57,729 nucleotides of DNA, taken from contig QFQD01000009.1 in assembly GCA_003241485.1 (NCBI GenBank), forward strand, positions 1 to 57,729. The letters are read 5' to 3'. Positions 47,039-55,232 of the stretch are shown here, piece by piece. Numbering within the stretch: position 1 is the stretch's first letter; each line of letters begins with the position of its first letter. Source of the DNA: Ancylobacter novellus. GTDB lineage: Bacteria > Pseudomonadota > Alphaproteobacteria > Rhizobiales > Xanthobacteraceae. The notes under the pieces were generated by a model. The model was not told the origin of the DNA. It made no database searches and saw only the letters and a list, made by a program, of their open reading frames with translations. Both the position numbers and the translations under genes were made by a program.

Positions 47039-47140
47039 ATGCAGGATAGTTCGAGTCAGGGCAGCGTTGCCTATGCCACGCACGGCTTCATTCTGCTGGC
47101 CGCGCTGGTTGCCGCCTGTCTCATGATGATCTTCAGCTGA
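47039..47140 (+). CDS. 33-residue single-pass membrane peptide, function unknown
   Basis: A short gene starting MQDSSSQGSVAYATHGF and followed by a hydrophobic helix (ILLAALVAACLMMIFS) that ends the protein. GGGAG stands six bases before the ATG; an ATG six bases earlier abuts the site and is unlikely. It has an AT-rich promoter-like leader and a good intrinsic terminator at 47172-47212, so it is a complete transcription unit. It is divergent from the riboswitch-cbiM unit, and could be a small accessory subunit of a membrane complex such as the transporter, but nothing in the sequence proves this. Confidence 0.6.
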   Translation: MQDSSSQGSVAYATHGFILLAALVAACLMMIFS

Positions 47141-47171
47141 GCGCCAGCCTTCGGCGCCCCACGCACCTTCG

Positions 47172-47212
47172 CTCGACGGCGTCTTCGGCGCCGTCGAGAC
47201 ACGGGCTTTTTT
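47172..47212 (+). terminator. Rho-independent terminator after the 33-residue gene
   Basis: CTCGACGGCG (47172-47181) pairs perfectly with CGCCGTCGAG (47189-47198), loop TCTTCGG, followed shortly by a six-T run (47207-47212). It ends the small-peptide transcript and may also serve nothing else, as the next gene is on the opposite strand and ends at 47248. Confidence 0.75.
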
Positions 47213-49079
47213 CCGCCCCGCAACGAGAGGGCGACGCCGGGCAGGATCTAGCCGGCGCCGCCACCGCGCGGCCAGCGCACGCCGTCTTCATGGATCAGCG
47301 CGGCCTCGAACGACATCGGCCGGCCGGTGAGATAGCCCTGCATGAAATCGCAGCCGAGCGTCTCCACCGCCTCCAGAATGTCCGGCCCTTCGACCCCCTC
47401 CGCCACTACCGACATACCCAGAGCGTGAGCAAGGTCCACCATGACCGCCACGATCTTGCCGGCGCGCGACTGGACCGAGAGGCCGAGAAAGAAGGAGCGG
47501 TCGATCTTGAGCACGTCGGCCGGCAGGTGCTGGAGATAGCTGAAGCTGGAATAGCCGGTGCCGAAATCGTCGATCGCTACCGAGCAGCCCAGTCCCTTCA
47601 GCTGCTGGATGACGTTGGCGGCGATCTCCGGCTGCGATAGCAGCGCGCTTTCCGTCAGTTCAAGCAGCAGCCATTCACCCGGCACCCCATGCCGCCGCAG
47701 AACCGCCGCGATGCGCGGCACCAGATCGGGCGCGGAGAGCTGGGACGCGGCAAGGTTCACCGAGACGTAACGCGGCGGCAGGCCGCGCACCTGTCGGATC
47801 GCGTTCCATCGCGCGCAGCTTTCCACCGAGCGCTCCAGCATCACGTCGCCAAGCCGGTCGACCAGACCCGCCGCCTCGGCCAGCGGAATGAAATCCGACG
47901 GCGGCACATTGCCAAGGCGGGGGTGGTTCCACCGGGCGAGCGCCTCGAACCCCATCACCTGCCCGGTGCGGCTATTGACGATCGGCTGAAACACCGGGTG
48001 CAGTTCATCCGAGCTCTGGGTCAGCGCGTCACGCAGCGCCTCTTCGAGATCGAAGCGATGCTGGTGGTCCGCCCGCAGCGACTCGTCGAACAGCCGCCAG
48101 CGCCCGCATCGGTCGGCCCGTGAGGCGAGTTCCGCGTCGCGCAGGATCTGCTCAATCGATGCCGAGCCGCTGGCGATGCCGATATTGGTGCGCAGATGGA
48201 AGCGTCGCCCTTCCACCTCCAGCGCCGCATGCATCACGCCCTCCACCTGCGCGCCGAGCACATCGGTCCGGCCGGGTTCGGTGAGGATGATGGCGAACTC
48301 GTTTTCGCCGGTGCGCGCCAGGCGCGCCATCTGCGGCAGGAAATTGCTCAGGCGGTCCGCGACCGCGATCACCAGCGGGTGGATGAACTCCTCGCCGAGA
48401 CTGGCGGAGAGAATGGCAAGGTCCGGCAGGCGCATGACCAGCGCCGCGACGGGCGGCCGGCCTTCGGCATGGATGAGACGGACGATGCCGGCGCGGTTGG
48501 GAAGGTTGGTGACAGGGTCGGAATAGGCGAGCCGTTCCAGGGCCTCCTTGGCCCGCACCCGGTCGGAAATGTCGCGCAGATAGGCGGTGAACAGCCGGCG
48601 GCGGTCGGTCCGGATTTCGGTAACGGTCAGTTCGATCGGGAAGACGCGACCCTCGGAGGTGACGGCCTCGGTCTCGACGCGGCGCCCCAGAAGGCGCGGC
48701 TCGGCGCCGGCCATGTAGCGCGCCATGCCCGACTGATGGGCGTGGCAGTGCTGCTGCGGCACGATCGTGTCGGTCAGGAAGCGACCGATGACGGCGTGCT
48801 TGGCATAGCCGAACATGGCTTCGGCGACCGGATTGAAATCGACGATCTGGCCGGCCTCATCGATGGTGATGATGCTGTCGAGCGCTGCCGCGAGCATGGC
48901 AAGCCGGCTCGCCTCGCTGAGCGCGCGGCCGGCGCGCGAGCGCTCCACCGCCAGCGCGATGAGCGCCGCGAGCGCCTGGAAGGTGGTGCGCTCATCCTCG
49001 CTCCAGACCCGGCCGGGATCATCCGAACTGACGCAGAAATGCCCCCACCAATGCCCGGCCACCATGACCGGCACGGTGT

Positions 49080-49099
49080 GATTCCGTTGAAAAAGTCGG
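49080..49099 (+). repeat. IS left terminal inverted repeat
   Basis: Twenty bases identical to the inverse of 50588-50607. Adjacent outside bases are the left copy of the GTGT target duplication. Confidence 0.92.
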
Positions 49100-49156
49100 C
49101 GTTGCTGCCGGGCTGAAGTCCTGATTCAATTGTCCTCGCGGATGGAGGATGGGCCG

Positions 49157-50533
49157 ATGATGGGCGAGCGGACAGGGGTGCAGGAGGCTCTGTTCTACGA
49201 GTTCAGCCTGGAGCGTCATGTCCCTGCCGGCCACCTCGTGCGCGCCATCGACAGGTTCGTCGACCTTTCCGGCATCCGGGCGCACCTCAGGCCTTTCTAC
49301 AGCGAGACCGGTCGGCCCTCGATCGACCCGGAGCTGATGATCCGGATGCTGCTCGTCGGCTATTGCTTCGGCATCCGCTCGGAGCGGCGGCTGTGCGAGG
49401 AGGTGCACCTGAACCTCGCCTATCGCTGGTTCTGTCGCCTCGGGCTCGATGGCAGCGTGCCGGACCACTCGACCTTCTCCAAGAACCGTCACGGCCGCTT
49501 CCGCGACAGCGACCTGCTGCGGCATCTGTTCGAGACCGTGCTGCAGCGTTGCATCGCGGAGGGGCTGGTCGGCGGAGAAGGGTTTGCCGTCGACGCCAGC
49601 CTGATCAAGGCCGAGGCCAGCCGGCAAAAAGGCGTCGAGGGCAAGGCAGGGCTGTCACCTCAGGCGGCCGGGCGAGCGGTCGAGGAATATCTCGCCGTGC
49701 TCGACGATGCAGCGTTCGGCGCGGCCACCGACGTTACCCCGAAATTCCTCTCGCCGGCTGATCCAGCTGCCCGTTGGACGGGCGCACATGGCGGGCAAGC
49801 CTTCTTCGCCTATTCCACCAATTATCTGATCGACGTGGACAACGCGATCATCGTCGACGTGGAAGCGACGACGGCGATCCGGCAGGCCGAAGTCCTGGCA
49901 GCGAAACGCATGATCGAGAGGTCAATGGACCGCTTCGACCTTTACCCGGCACAGCTGATGGGTGACAGCGCCTATGGCTCGGCGGATATGCTTGCCTGGC
50001 TGGTCTATGAGCATGGCATCGAGCCGCACGTTCCGGTGTTCGATAAGTCAGCACGCCGAGACGGCACCTTCAGCCGAGCCGACTTCACCTATGACCACGA
50101 GACGGATGCCTATGTCTGTCCGGCCGGGAAGCTCTTGCGGCAGCGCCAGAAGACCTATCGCACACCCAAGCCCCTGGTCGATGAGGATGGCATGATGCGC
50201 TATCGCGCCAGCAAGCTGGATTGCGATGCGTGTGCCCTGAAGCTTCGCTGCTGCCCGACCACGCCGGCCCGGAAAATACCTCGTTCGATACATGAAGGCG
50301 CCCGCGACATGGCGCGGGCCATCGCGGGCACCGATGCCTATGTCACGTCGCGGCGGCAGCGGAAGAAGGTCGAGATGCTGTTTGCCCACCTCAAACGCAT
50401 CCTGAAGCTTGACCGCCTGCGCCTGCGAGGCCCGAACGGCGCCCGCGATGAGTTCCACCTTGCCGCAACCGCCCAGAACCTTCGCAAGCTCGCCAAGCTC
50501 CTCCCGAGCGGACCGCAGATCAGCCCGGCATGA
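49157..50533 (+). CDS. IS1182-family DDE transposase
   Basis: A 458-residue transposase. The N-terminal DUF772-like region includes FYSETGRPSIDPELMIRMLL and RLGLDGSVPDHSTFSKNRHG. DDE catalytic residues are in GFAVDASLIKAE, LMGDSAYGSADM and KKVEMLFAHLKRIL. A cysteine cluster (LDCDACALKLRCC) is typical of the family. The ATG at 49157 has GGAGG nine bases upstream; a TTG at 49130 is possible. The gene appears intact. Confidence 0.92.
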   Translation: MMGERTGVQEALFYEFSLERHVPAGHLVRAIDRFVDLSGIRAHLRPFYSETGRPSIDPELMIRMLLVGYCFGIRSERRLCEEVHLNLAYRWFCRLGLDGSVPDHSTFSKNRHGRFRDSDLLRHLFETVLQRCIAEGLVGGEGFAVDASLIKAEASRQKGVEGKAGLSPQAAGRAVEEYLAVLDDAAFGAATDVTPKFLSPADPAARWTGAHGGQAFFAYSTNYLIDVDNAIIVDVEATTAIRQAEVLAAKRMIERSMDRFDLYPAQLMGDSAYGSADMLAWLVYEHGIEPHVPVFDKSARRDGTFSRADFTYDHETDAYVCPAGKLLRQRQKTYRTPKPLVDEDGMMRYRASKLDCDACALKLRCCPTTPARKIPRSIHEGARDMARAIAGTDAYVTSRRQRKKVEMLFAHLKRILKLDRLRLRGPNGARDEFHLAATAQNLRKLAKLLPSGPQISPA

Positions 50534-50587
50534 CCGGAGAAGGCGTCCGCCGGTGAAATCCGGCTTCGTGCAAGCACGCATCACAGA

Positions 50588-50607
50588 CCGACTTTTTCAA
50601 CGGAATC
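50588..50607 (-). repeat. IS right terminal inverted repeat
   Basis: Perfect inverse copy of the left terminal repeat, followed outside by the right GTGT copy of the target duplication. Confidence 0.92.
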
Positions 50608-50984
50608 GTGTAGAAGCTGACAATCCCGGCGGCGCTGAAGAACGCGCCGAGATAACCGTCGAGATCGCGTGTTCGCCCTTCAATGACCTCACCGCGCGTG
50701 CGGCGCTCCGCCCATTCGCGCTGGCGGGCATCCGCCATGGCCGGCCGCACCGGCGGATGCGAATCGTCGGCGAGAGAGCGCAGTCCCGGCCGCGCCCAGT
50801 CGATCTGGCACGTCACCGTCAGCCCCGGCGTACCCGCGGAATGAACCTCGAACAGTGCCGCGCGGCTGAGCTGCAGATCCGCGCCAAGGCGGGGCAACAG
50901 CGCGGCCAGTGCCTCCGACCAGCTACGATTCGTGTTCAGCCCGGCGATGAACCCGCTCATCGCCGAAAGAAGCCTGCTGGACAT

Positions 50985-51389
50985 ACCGATGTCCTCGGCC
51001 ACGGCTTGTACCTTTCCGAGGTGCGCCCTGCCTCACGCAACGACGGCGGAGGCCAGAGGTTCCGCTGCGGGATCTCGTCTGGCAGGATCCAAGCCAGCAC
51101 GCCCCCCGACGTGAACTCAAATTAAGTAGCCGGATTCCGGCAGGACGTGAAGCGGTACCGTCGAACCGTTCCAGAACGACGTGTCATTTCGATCACAGCT
51201 CGTCGCTTTCGTTACGACAGCCTCTCGGAGGGTACCGCCCGGCGGGCGCCCGGCGCGGCAAGGCCGGGCGACGTCGCGGGCGGCGGCGATGGAAGCCTCC
51301 GGCGCGCAGGCACATCGTCATTGCCACGTCGTTCAAGGCCTTAGCCGGCGATCTGAAATCGATAAAATTCCAATCTGTTCCAAGAGTTA
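50985..51389. other. Gene-free stretch upstream of the interrupted GAF-EAL gene
   Basis: About 400 bases between the split signalling gene and the heme receptor control region. Several short open frames exist, but none has a convincing ribosome-binding site, family motif or sensible composition. It presumably contains the promoter of the minus-strand gene; no clear element is recognised. Confidence 0.5.
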
Positions 51390-51408
51390 CTTTTTATCAG
51401 ATAAAAAG
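51390..51408. promoter_or_regulatory. Nineteen-base AT-rich palindrome upstream of the heme receptor gene
   Basis: CTTTTTATCAGATAAAAAG is perfectly symmetric around a single A. It lies about 200 bases upstream of the TonB-dependent receptor start, in an AT-rich block (51355-51500) unlike its surroundings. It looks like a dimeric regulator's operator. It does not match the classical Fur box, so the regulator is unknown. Confidence 0.4.
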
Positions 51409-51418
51409 AAGATCATTA

Positions 51419-51435
51419 CGTCGAACGGTTCTAAT
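51419..51435. promoter_or_regulatory. Possible Irr box (iron control element) upstream of the heme receptor gene
   Basis: The segment CGTCGAACGGTTCTAAT matches the Irr/ICE consensus TTTAGAA-N3-TTCTAAA well in its right half (6 of 7) and partly in its left (4 of 7). Irr controls heme and iron genes in Hyphomicrobiales, which fits the gene downstream. The match is imperfect. Confidence 0.3.
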
Positions 51436-51606
51436 AAAACGGCATTTTAGCTGCGCTATAAACTCTTATGGACTGAATTGACTCGCTTTTATGACGCTCA
51501 TAAGCAGCCCCTTACACGAGCATCGAGCGCGGGATTCTTGGTATTCCGCGACGTGAGACGAGGTTTGTCGGACCTCGCGACGCTGACCGCTCAGGTTTGG
51601 GGATGA

Positions 51607-53814
51607 ATGATGACACGTACGACTTGCCGCCTGCCTGCCCGCGCCATCCGCTCCATCGGACAGGGCGTCTCATTGCTCGCCCTTCTCACGGCCGCGCCCG
51701 CAATGGCGCAACAGGCGGCAGCGGGGTCGAGCGCGGCGGTTGTCGCGACGGATGAGTTCGTCGAACTCGATCCGATCACCGTCGTCGCCACGCGCACGCA
51801 GGAAAGCTGGATCGACACTCTGGCGGCGGTCAGCGTGGTACGCCCCGACACGATCGAGATGATGATGCCGACGCGCACGCAGGACCTGTTCCGCGGCATG
51901 CCCGGCGTCACCGCGATCCAGAACGGCAACTCGACCCAGACCGCCATCAATATTCGCGGCCTGCAGGACTTCGGCCGCGTCGCGGTCATCGTCGACGGCG
52001 CGCGGCAGAACTTCACCCAGCTCGGCCACGGCAACGGCGCCGGCAGCTTCTTCATCGAGCCCGGCCTCATCGCCGATGTCGACGTGGTGCGCGGCCCGGT
52101 GTCGAACATCTATGGCTCGGGCGCCATTGGCGGCGTGGTGACGATGCGCACCAAGGAGGCCGACGACATCATCGCCACCGGCAACACATGGGGCGTCGAG
52201 GCCGATGGCGAGCTGGGCAGCAATGGCCCCATGGCCTATGGCTCGCTGCTCGCCGCCGCGCGCGTGAACCCGAATGTCGACATGCTGATCGGCGGCACCT
52301 ACCGCAACCAGGACAATTACAAGGACGGCGACGGCAACGAGATCGCCGACACCGCGTATGACAGCTGGACCGGCCTCGCCAAGGTGACGGTGCGCCCGGC
52401 CGACTTCCACGAGGTGAAGTTCAGCGCGCTCAACTATGAGAGCCAGTACACGACCAGCAGCAGCGCCTCCGCGACGGCGACCAACTACGCCACCGACGTC
52501 GCCAACCGCACCGTCACGCTGGCCTGGAACTACGAGAACCCCGACGACAACCTGTTCGACTGGAATTCGCAGGTCTACTGGAACCAGGTCGACCAGGACC
52601 AGGTGAAGGTTTCGGGCAGCGCCAGCCCCATCACCGGCGCGGTCGGCGATCCCCGCAGCTTCGTCATCAACACGCTCGGCTTCGACGCCAACAACACCAG
52701 CCGCTTCGACTGGGGCGCGGTGGAGAACGCCATCACCTATGGCGGCGACTACTTCCATGACGACGTGAACAACACCGACAATTTCGGCTTCGGCGACGGC
52801 TACAACCCCTCGGGCACGCGCGGCGTCGGCGGCGCCTTCGTGCAGTGGAAGGCGAACTACTCCACCTGGCTGGAGGCGATCGCCGCCCTGCGCTACGACG
52901 CCTATTCGCTCTCGTCCGATGACGGTGGCACCGATGGTGACCGCCTCTCGCCGAAGTTCACGCTCGGCGTGACACCGTGGGAGTGGCTGACCGTCTACGG
53001 CACCTATGCGGAAGGCTATCGCGCGCCCACCGTCACGGAGGCACTGGTATCGGGTGCCCATCCCGCCTTCTTCAATGGCGGCCTTGCCCCCTTCACCTTC
53101 ATTGCCAATCCGAACCTCAAGGCGGAAATCGGCAAGAACAAGGAAGTCGGCATCAACATCAAGAAGGACGGCCTCTTCAAGGACGGCGATCACCTGCGCA
53201 TCAAGGCGAACTACTACCAGAACGATGTCGAGGACTATATCGAGCTGGTCACCTTCGGCAGCCCGGCCTGCATCATGATGGTGCGTGGGCGCTGCGTCGC
53301 CTATAACGGCTACTCGCTGGCGCAGTACCAGAACGTTCAGGAAGCGCGGCTGCGCGGCTTCGAATTCGAGGGCACCTACGATGCCGGCCCGTGGTTCCTG
53401 CGCCTTGCCGGCCAGACCACCAAGGGCGAGATCACCGCGGGCCCGGATTCCGGCCAGCCGCTCTCCACCATCCCGCCGGACCAGATCACCACCACATTCG
53501 GCTTCCGCATGCTCGACAACAAGCTGACGCTTGCCGCGAGCTGGACCGCGGTGGCCGCCGTCACCGAGGCCGACCTGCCGACCAATGCGGTCTTCGAGCC
53601 GACGGACAGCTTCAACCTGGTCAGCCTCTATGCCGGCTATCAGCCGAACCCGAACACGCTGTGGCGCCTGTCGGTCGAGAACCTTCTCGACGAGCAGTAC
53701 ACCCAGTATGAGAACTTCCTGCCGAGCGCCGGGCTGACGGTGAAGGCAGGCCTGACCGTGCGCTTCGGCGGCGGCGAGGTGGCCCAGGCCTCCCCCGCAC
53801 GCATCACCAAGTGA
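51607..53814 (+). CDS. hmuR: TonB-dependent heme/hemoglobin receptor
   Basis: A 735-residue outer-membrane receptor. The signal peptide ends AMA (33); a TonB box DPITVVAT lies at about 55-62; the plug domain has INIRGLQDFGRVAVIVDGAR and PVSNIYGSGAIGGVVTM; a beta-barrel follows. The heme-receptor signature is present as EGYRAPTVTEAL followed by NPNLKAEIGKNKEVG. It imports heme using TonB energy; exbB, exbD and tonB are not in the window. A heme oxygenase gene follows after 49 bases and HmuTUV genes face it. Confidence 0.9.
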   Translation: MMTRTTCRLPARAIRSIGQGVSLLALLTAAPAMAQQAAAGSSAAVVATDEFVELDPITVVATRTQESWIDTLAAVSVVRPDTIEMMMPTRTQDLFRGMPGVTAIQNGNSTQTAINIRGLQDFGRVAVIVDGARQNFTQLGHGNGAGSFFIEPGLIADVDVVRGPVSNIYGSGAIGGVVTMRTKEADDIIATGNTWGVEADGELGSNGPMAYGSLLAAARVNPNVDMLIGGTYRNQDNYKDGDGNEIADTAYDSWTGLAKVTVRPADFHEVKFSALNYESQYTTSSSASATATNYATDVANRTVTLAWNYENPDDNLFDWNSQVYWNQVDQDQVKVSGSASPITGAVGDPRSFVINTLGFDANNTSRFDWGAVENAITYGGDYFHDDVNNTDNFGFGDGYNPSGTRGVGGAFVQWKANYSTWLEAIAALRYDAYSLSSDDGGTDGDRLSPKFTLGVTPWEWLTVYGTYAEGYRAPTVTEALVSGAHPAFFNGGLAPFTFIANPNLKAEIGKNKEVGINIKKDGLFKDGDHLRIKANYYQNDVEDYIELVTFGSPACIMMVRGRCVAYNGYSLAQYQNVQEARLRGFEFEGTYDAGPWFLRLAGQTTKGEITAGPDSGQPLSTIPPDQITTTFGFRMLDNKLTLAASWTAVAAVTEADLPTNAVFEPTDSFNLVSLYAGYQPNPNTLWRLSVENLLDEQYTQYENFLPSAGLTVKAGLTVRFGGGEVAQASPARITK

Positions 53815-53863
53815 TGCGTCACGCAACAGGTGACGAGGCCGACAAGTTCAGACAGGACCATTG

Positions 53864-54445
53864 ATGACGATCGTGACGGATACCACCCCCCTGGGCCGCG
53901 CCAAGCGCCTGAAGGCGGCGACCAGCGCCGCGCATGAGCAGGTGGACAATGCGGTGATGGCGGCGGCCCCTTTCGCCAGCCCGGAAAACTATGCCCGCTT
54001 CCTGCGCTTCCAGTACCGGCTGCACCGGCATGTCGAGCCGCTCTATGCCGATGAGGCGTTGCAGTCCCTGCTGCCGGAGCTTTCCGCCCGCTCGCGGCTG
54101 AGCGCCGTCGAGCAGGATCTCGCCGATCTCGGGATCTCGCCGCCGCCGGCCGCCCTGGGCCCGCGCTTGCCAAAGGGCGAAGCACTCGGCTGGCTCTATG
54201 TCGTGGAGGGCTCCAATATGGGAGCCGCCTTTCTGGCCAAGGACGCCGCGAAAATCGGCTTTTCCGATCAGCACGGGGCGCGCCACCTCGCCGCCCATTC
54301 GGAAGGGCGCGGCCTGCACTGGCGCCGCTTCACCGCCGCGCTGGACGCGGCCGAGCTGAACGAGGCGGAGGATCTGGCGGCGCAGGGCGCGGCCGCCGCC
54401 GCTTTCGCCCATGTGCTCGATCTGGTGAAGCAGGAACTCGCCTGA
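53864..54445 (+). CDS. hemO: Biliverdin-producing heme oxygenase (HemO/PigA type)
   Basis: A 193-residue helical heme oxygenase. The proximal His24 is in KAATSAAHEQVDNAVMA; the distal-helix block is GWLYVVEGSNMGAAFLAKDA, the family's flexible glycine-containing helix. It opens heme with oxygen to biliverdin, CO and iron. It is in one unit with the receptor gene and stands in for the HmuS-type enzyme often found in such loci. A weak AGGA precedes the ATG. Confidence 0.9.
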   Translation: MTIVTDTTPLGRAKRLKAATSAAHEQVDNAVMAAAPFASPENYARFLRFQYRLHRHVEPLYADEALQSLLPELSARSRLSAVEQDLADLGISPPPAALGPRLPKGEALGWLYVVEGSNMGAAFLAKDAAKIGFSDQHGARHLAAHSEGRGLHWRRFTAALDAAELNEAEDLAAQGAAAAAFAHVLDLVKQELA

Positions 54446-54453
54446 CGACCTGC

Positions 54454-54478
54454 CGGCCGAGGGCTCAGCTCTCGGCCG
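54454..54478. terminator. Hairpin between convergent hemO and hmuV genes
   Basis: CGGCCGAG (54454-54461) pairs with CTCGGCCG (54471-54478) around a nine-base loop spanning the end of the hmuV-type gene. It is followed by ATTGC rather than a T-run. Confidence 0.45.
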
Positions 54479-55229
54479 ATTGCGGCAGCAGGAACGGCGT
54501 CGAGGGCGCCCAGCCGACACGGGCGCTGACGCCATAGAGCGTGGCAATCGACACGTCGGTCATCACCTGCGCCGGCGTTCCCTGCGCGACCACGCGCCCC
54601 CGCTTCAGCGCCACGATCTCATCCCCCGCCATGGCGGCAAGGTTGAGGTCGTGCAGCACCGCGAGAACGCCGGCTCCCCGCTCCGCCGCCAGCTTGCGCA
54701 TCAGCCGAACCACCAGGACCTGCTGGGCGAGATCCAGGCTTGCCGTCGGCTCGTCGAGCAGCAGATAGCCCGGCCCGTGGCCCTGTTCCAGCTGGACCAG
54801 CGCGCGGGCGATGTGCACGCGCTGCCGCTCACCTCCCGACAACAGCTCATAGGCCCGCGCCTCGAATCCGTTCAGTTCGACAGCCGCCAGCGCCTTGGCA
54901 ACGAGTTCCCTCGTGCCCCTGCCGTCCGCCGCACCGATCGCCACGACCTCGGCGACGGAGAAGGGAAAGGCGACCTGCGCCCCCTGCGGCACCACGGCCC
55001 GCTGACGCGCCAGCTGCGCCGGGGCGAGACCGGCAATGGTGCGATTCTCCAGCAGGACGTGGCCGCGCTGCGGCTTCAGCTCGCCCGCCATCACCTTCAA
55101 AAGCGTGGATTTGCCCGCGCCATTCGGTCCGATCAGCACGGTGACCCGACCGGGCACGATGCGGGCCTGCGCCTCTTCGAGCAGCAGGCGCCCGCCGGCG
55201 GCAAGGCAGATGTCGACGGCCTGATACAT
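54465..55229 (-). CDS. hmuV: Heme ABC transporter ATPase (HmuV)
   Basis: A 254-residue ATPase of the heme/siderophore/B12 group. Walker A GPNGAGKSTLLKVMAGELKP, ARQRAVVPQGAQVAFPFSV (a HmuV-typical block), LLSGGERQRVHIARAL and LLLDEPTASLDLAQQ are clear. It follows the hmuU-type stop by three bases and completes the HmuTUV importer. Confidence 0.93.
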   Translation of the reverse strand: MYQAVDICLAAGGRLLLEEAQARIVPGRVTVLIGPNGAGKSTLLKVMAGELKPQRGHVLLENRTIAGLAPAQLARQRAVVPQGAQVAFPFSVAEVVAIGAADGRGTRELVAKALAAVELNGFEARAYELLSGGERQRVHIARALVQLEQGHGPGYLLLDEPTASLDLAQQVLVVRLMRKLAAERGAGVLAVLHDLNLAAMAGDEIVALKRGRVVAQGTPAQVMTDVSIATLYGVSARVGWAPSTPFLLPQSAES

Positions 55230-55232
55230 GAT

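Larger units (their letters stand above)
49080..50607 (+). mobile_element. IS1182-like insertion sequence, complete
   Basis: The element is 1,528 bases with perfect 20-bp terminal inverted repeats (GATTCCGTTGAAAAAGTCGG) and a four-base target duplication GTGT at 49076-49079 and 50608-50611. It contains one intact DDE transposase gene. All parts look functional and the flanks are undamaged, indicating recent transposition. Confidence 0.92.
47248..50984 (-). pseudogene. GAF-PAS-GGDEF-EAL cyclic-di-GMP protein gene split by an insertion sequence
   Basis: The gene would encode about 734 residues: GAF domain (SWSEALAALLPRLGADLQ to the second half VMVAGHWWGHFCVSSDD), PAS domain (AALDSIITIDEAGQIVDFNP), a degenerate GGDEF domain with GENEF as signature, and an EAL phosphodiesterase domain (GFEALARWNHPRLG, DDFGTGYSSFSYLQHL). 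An IS at 49080-50607 interrupts the GAF domain. The 5' part is 50608-50984 and the 3' part 47248-49079. Removing the IS and one copy of the GTGT duplication rejoins SFYT-VPVMV in frame, so the insertion is recent and the only visible defect. The ATG at 50984 follows GAGG. A truncated PAS-GGDEF-EAL protein might still be made from an internal start. Confidence 0.9.

Noticed and set aside
46965..47040. AT-rich block as a replication origin or attachment site
   Set aside because: No DnaA-box array, iterons, integrase gene or tRNA nearby; a promoter for the small gene explains it better.
51147..51450. Short plus-strand open frames before the heme receptor
   Set aside because: No ribosome-binding site, no motif, and they run into the AT-rich control region.
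51670..53826. 718-codon minus-strand open frame opposite the heme receptor gene
   Set aside because: Antisense to a receptor with signal peptide, plug and barrel motifs; no domain of its own.
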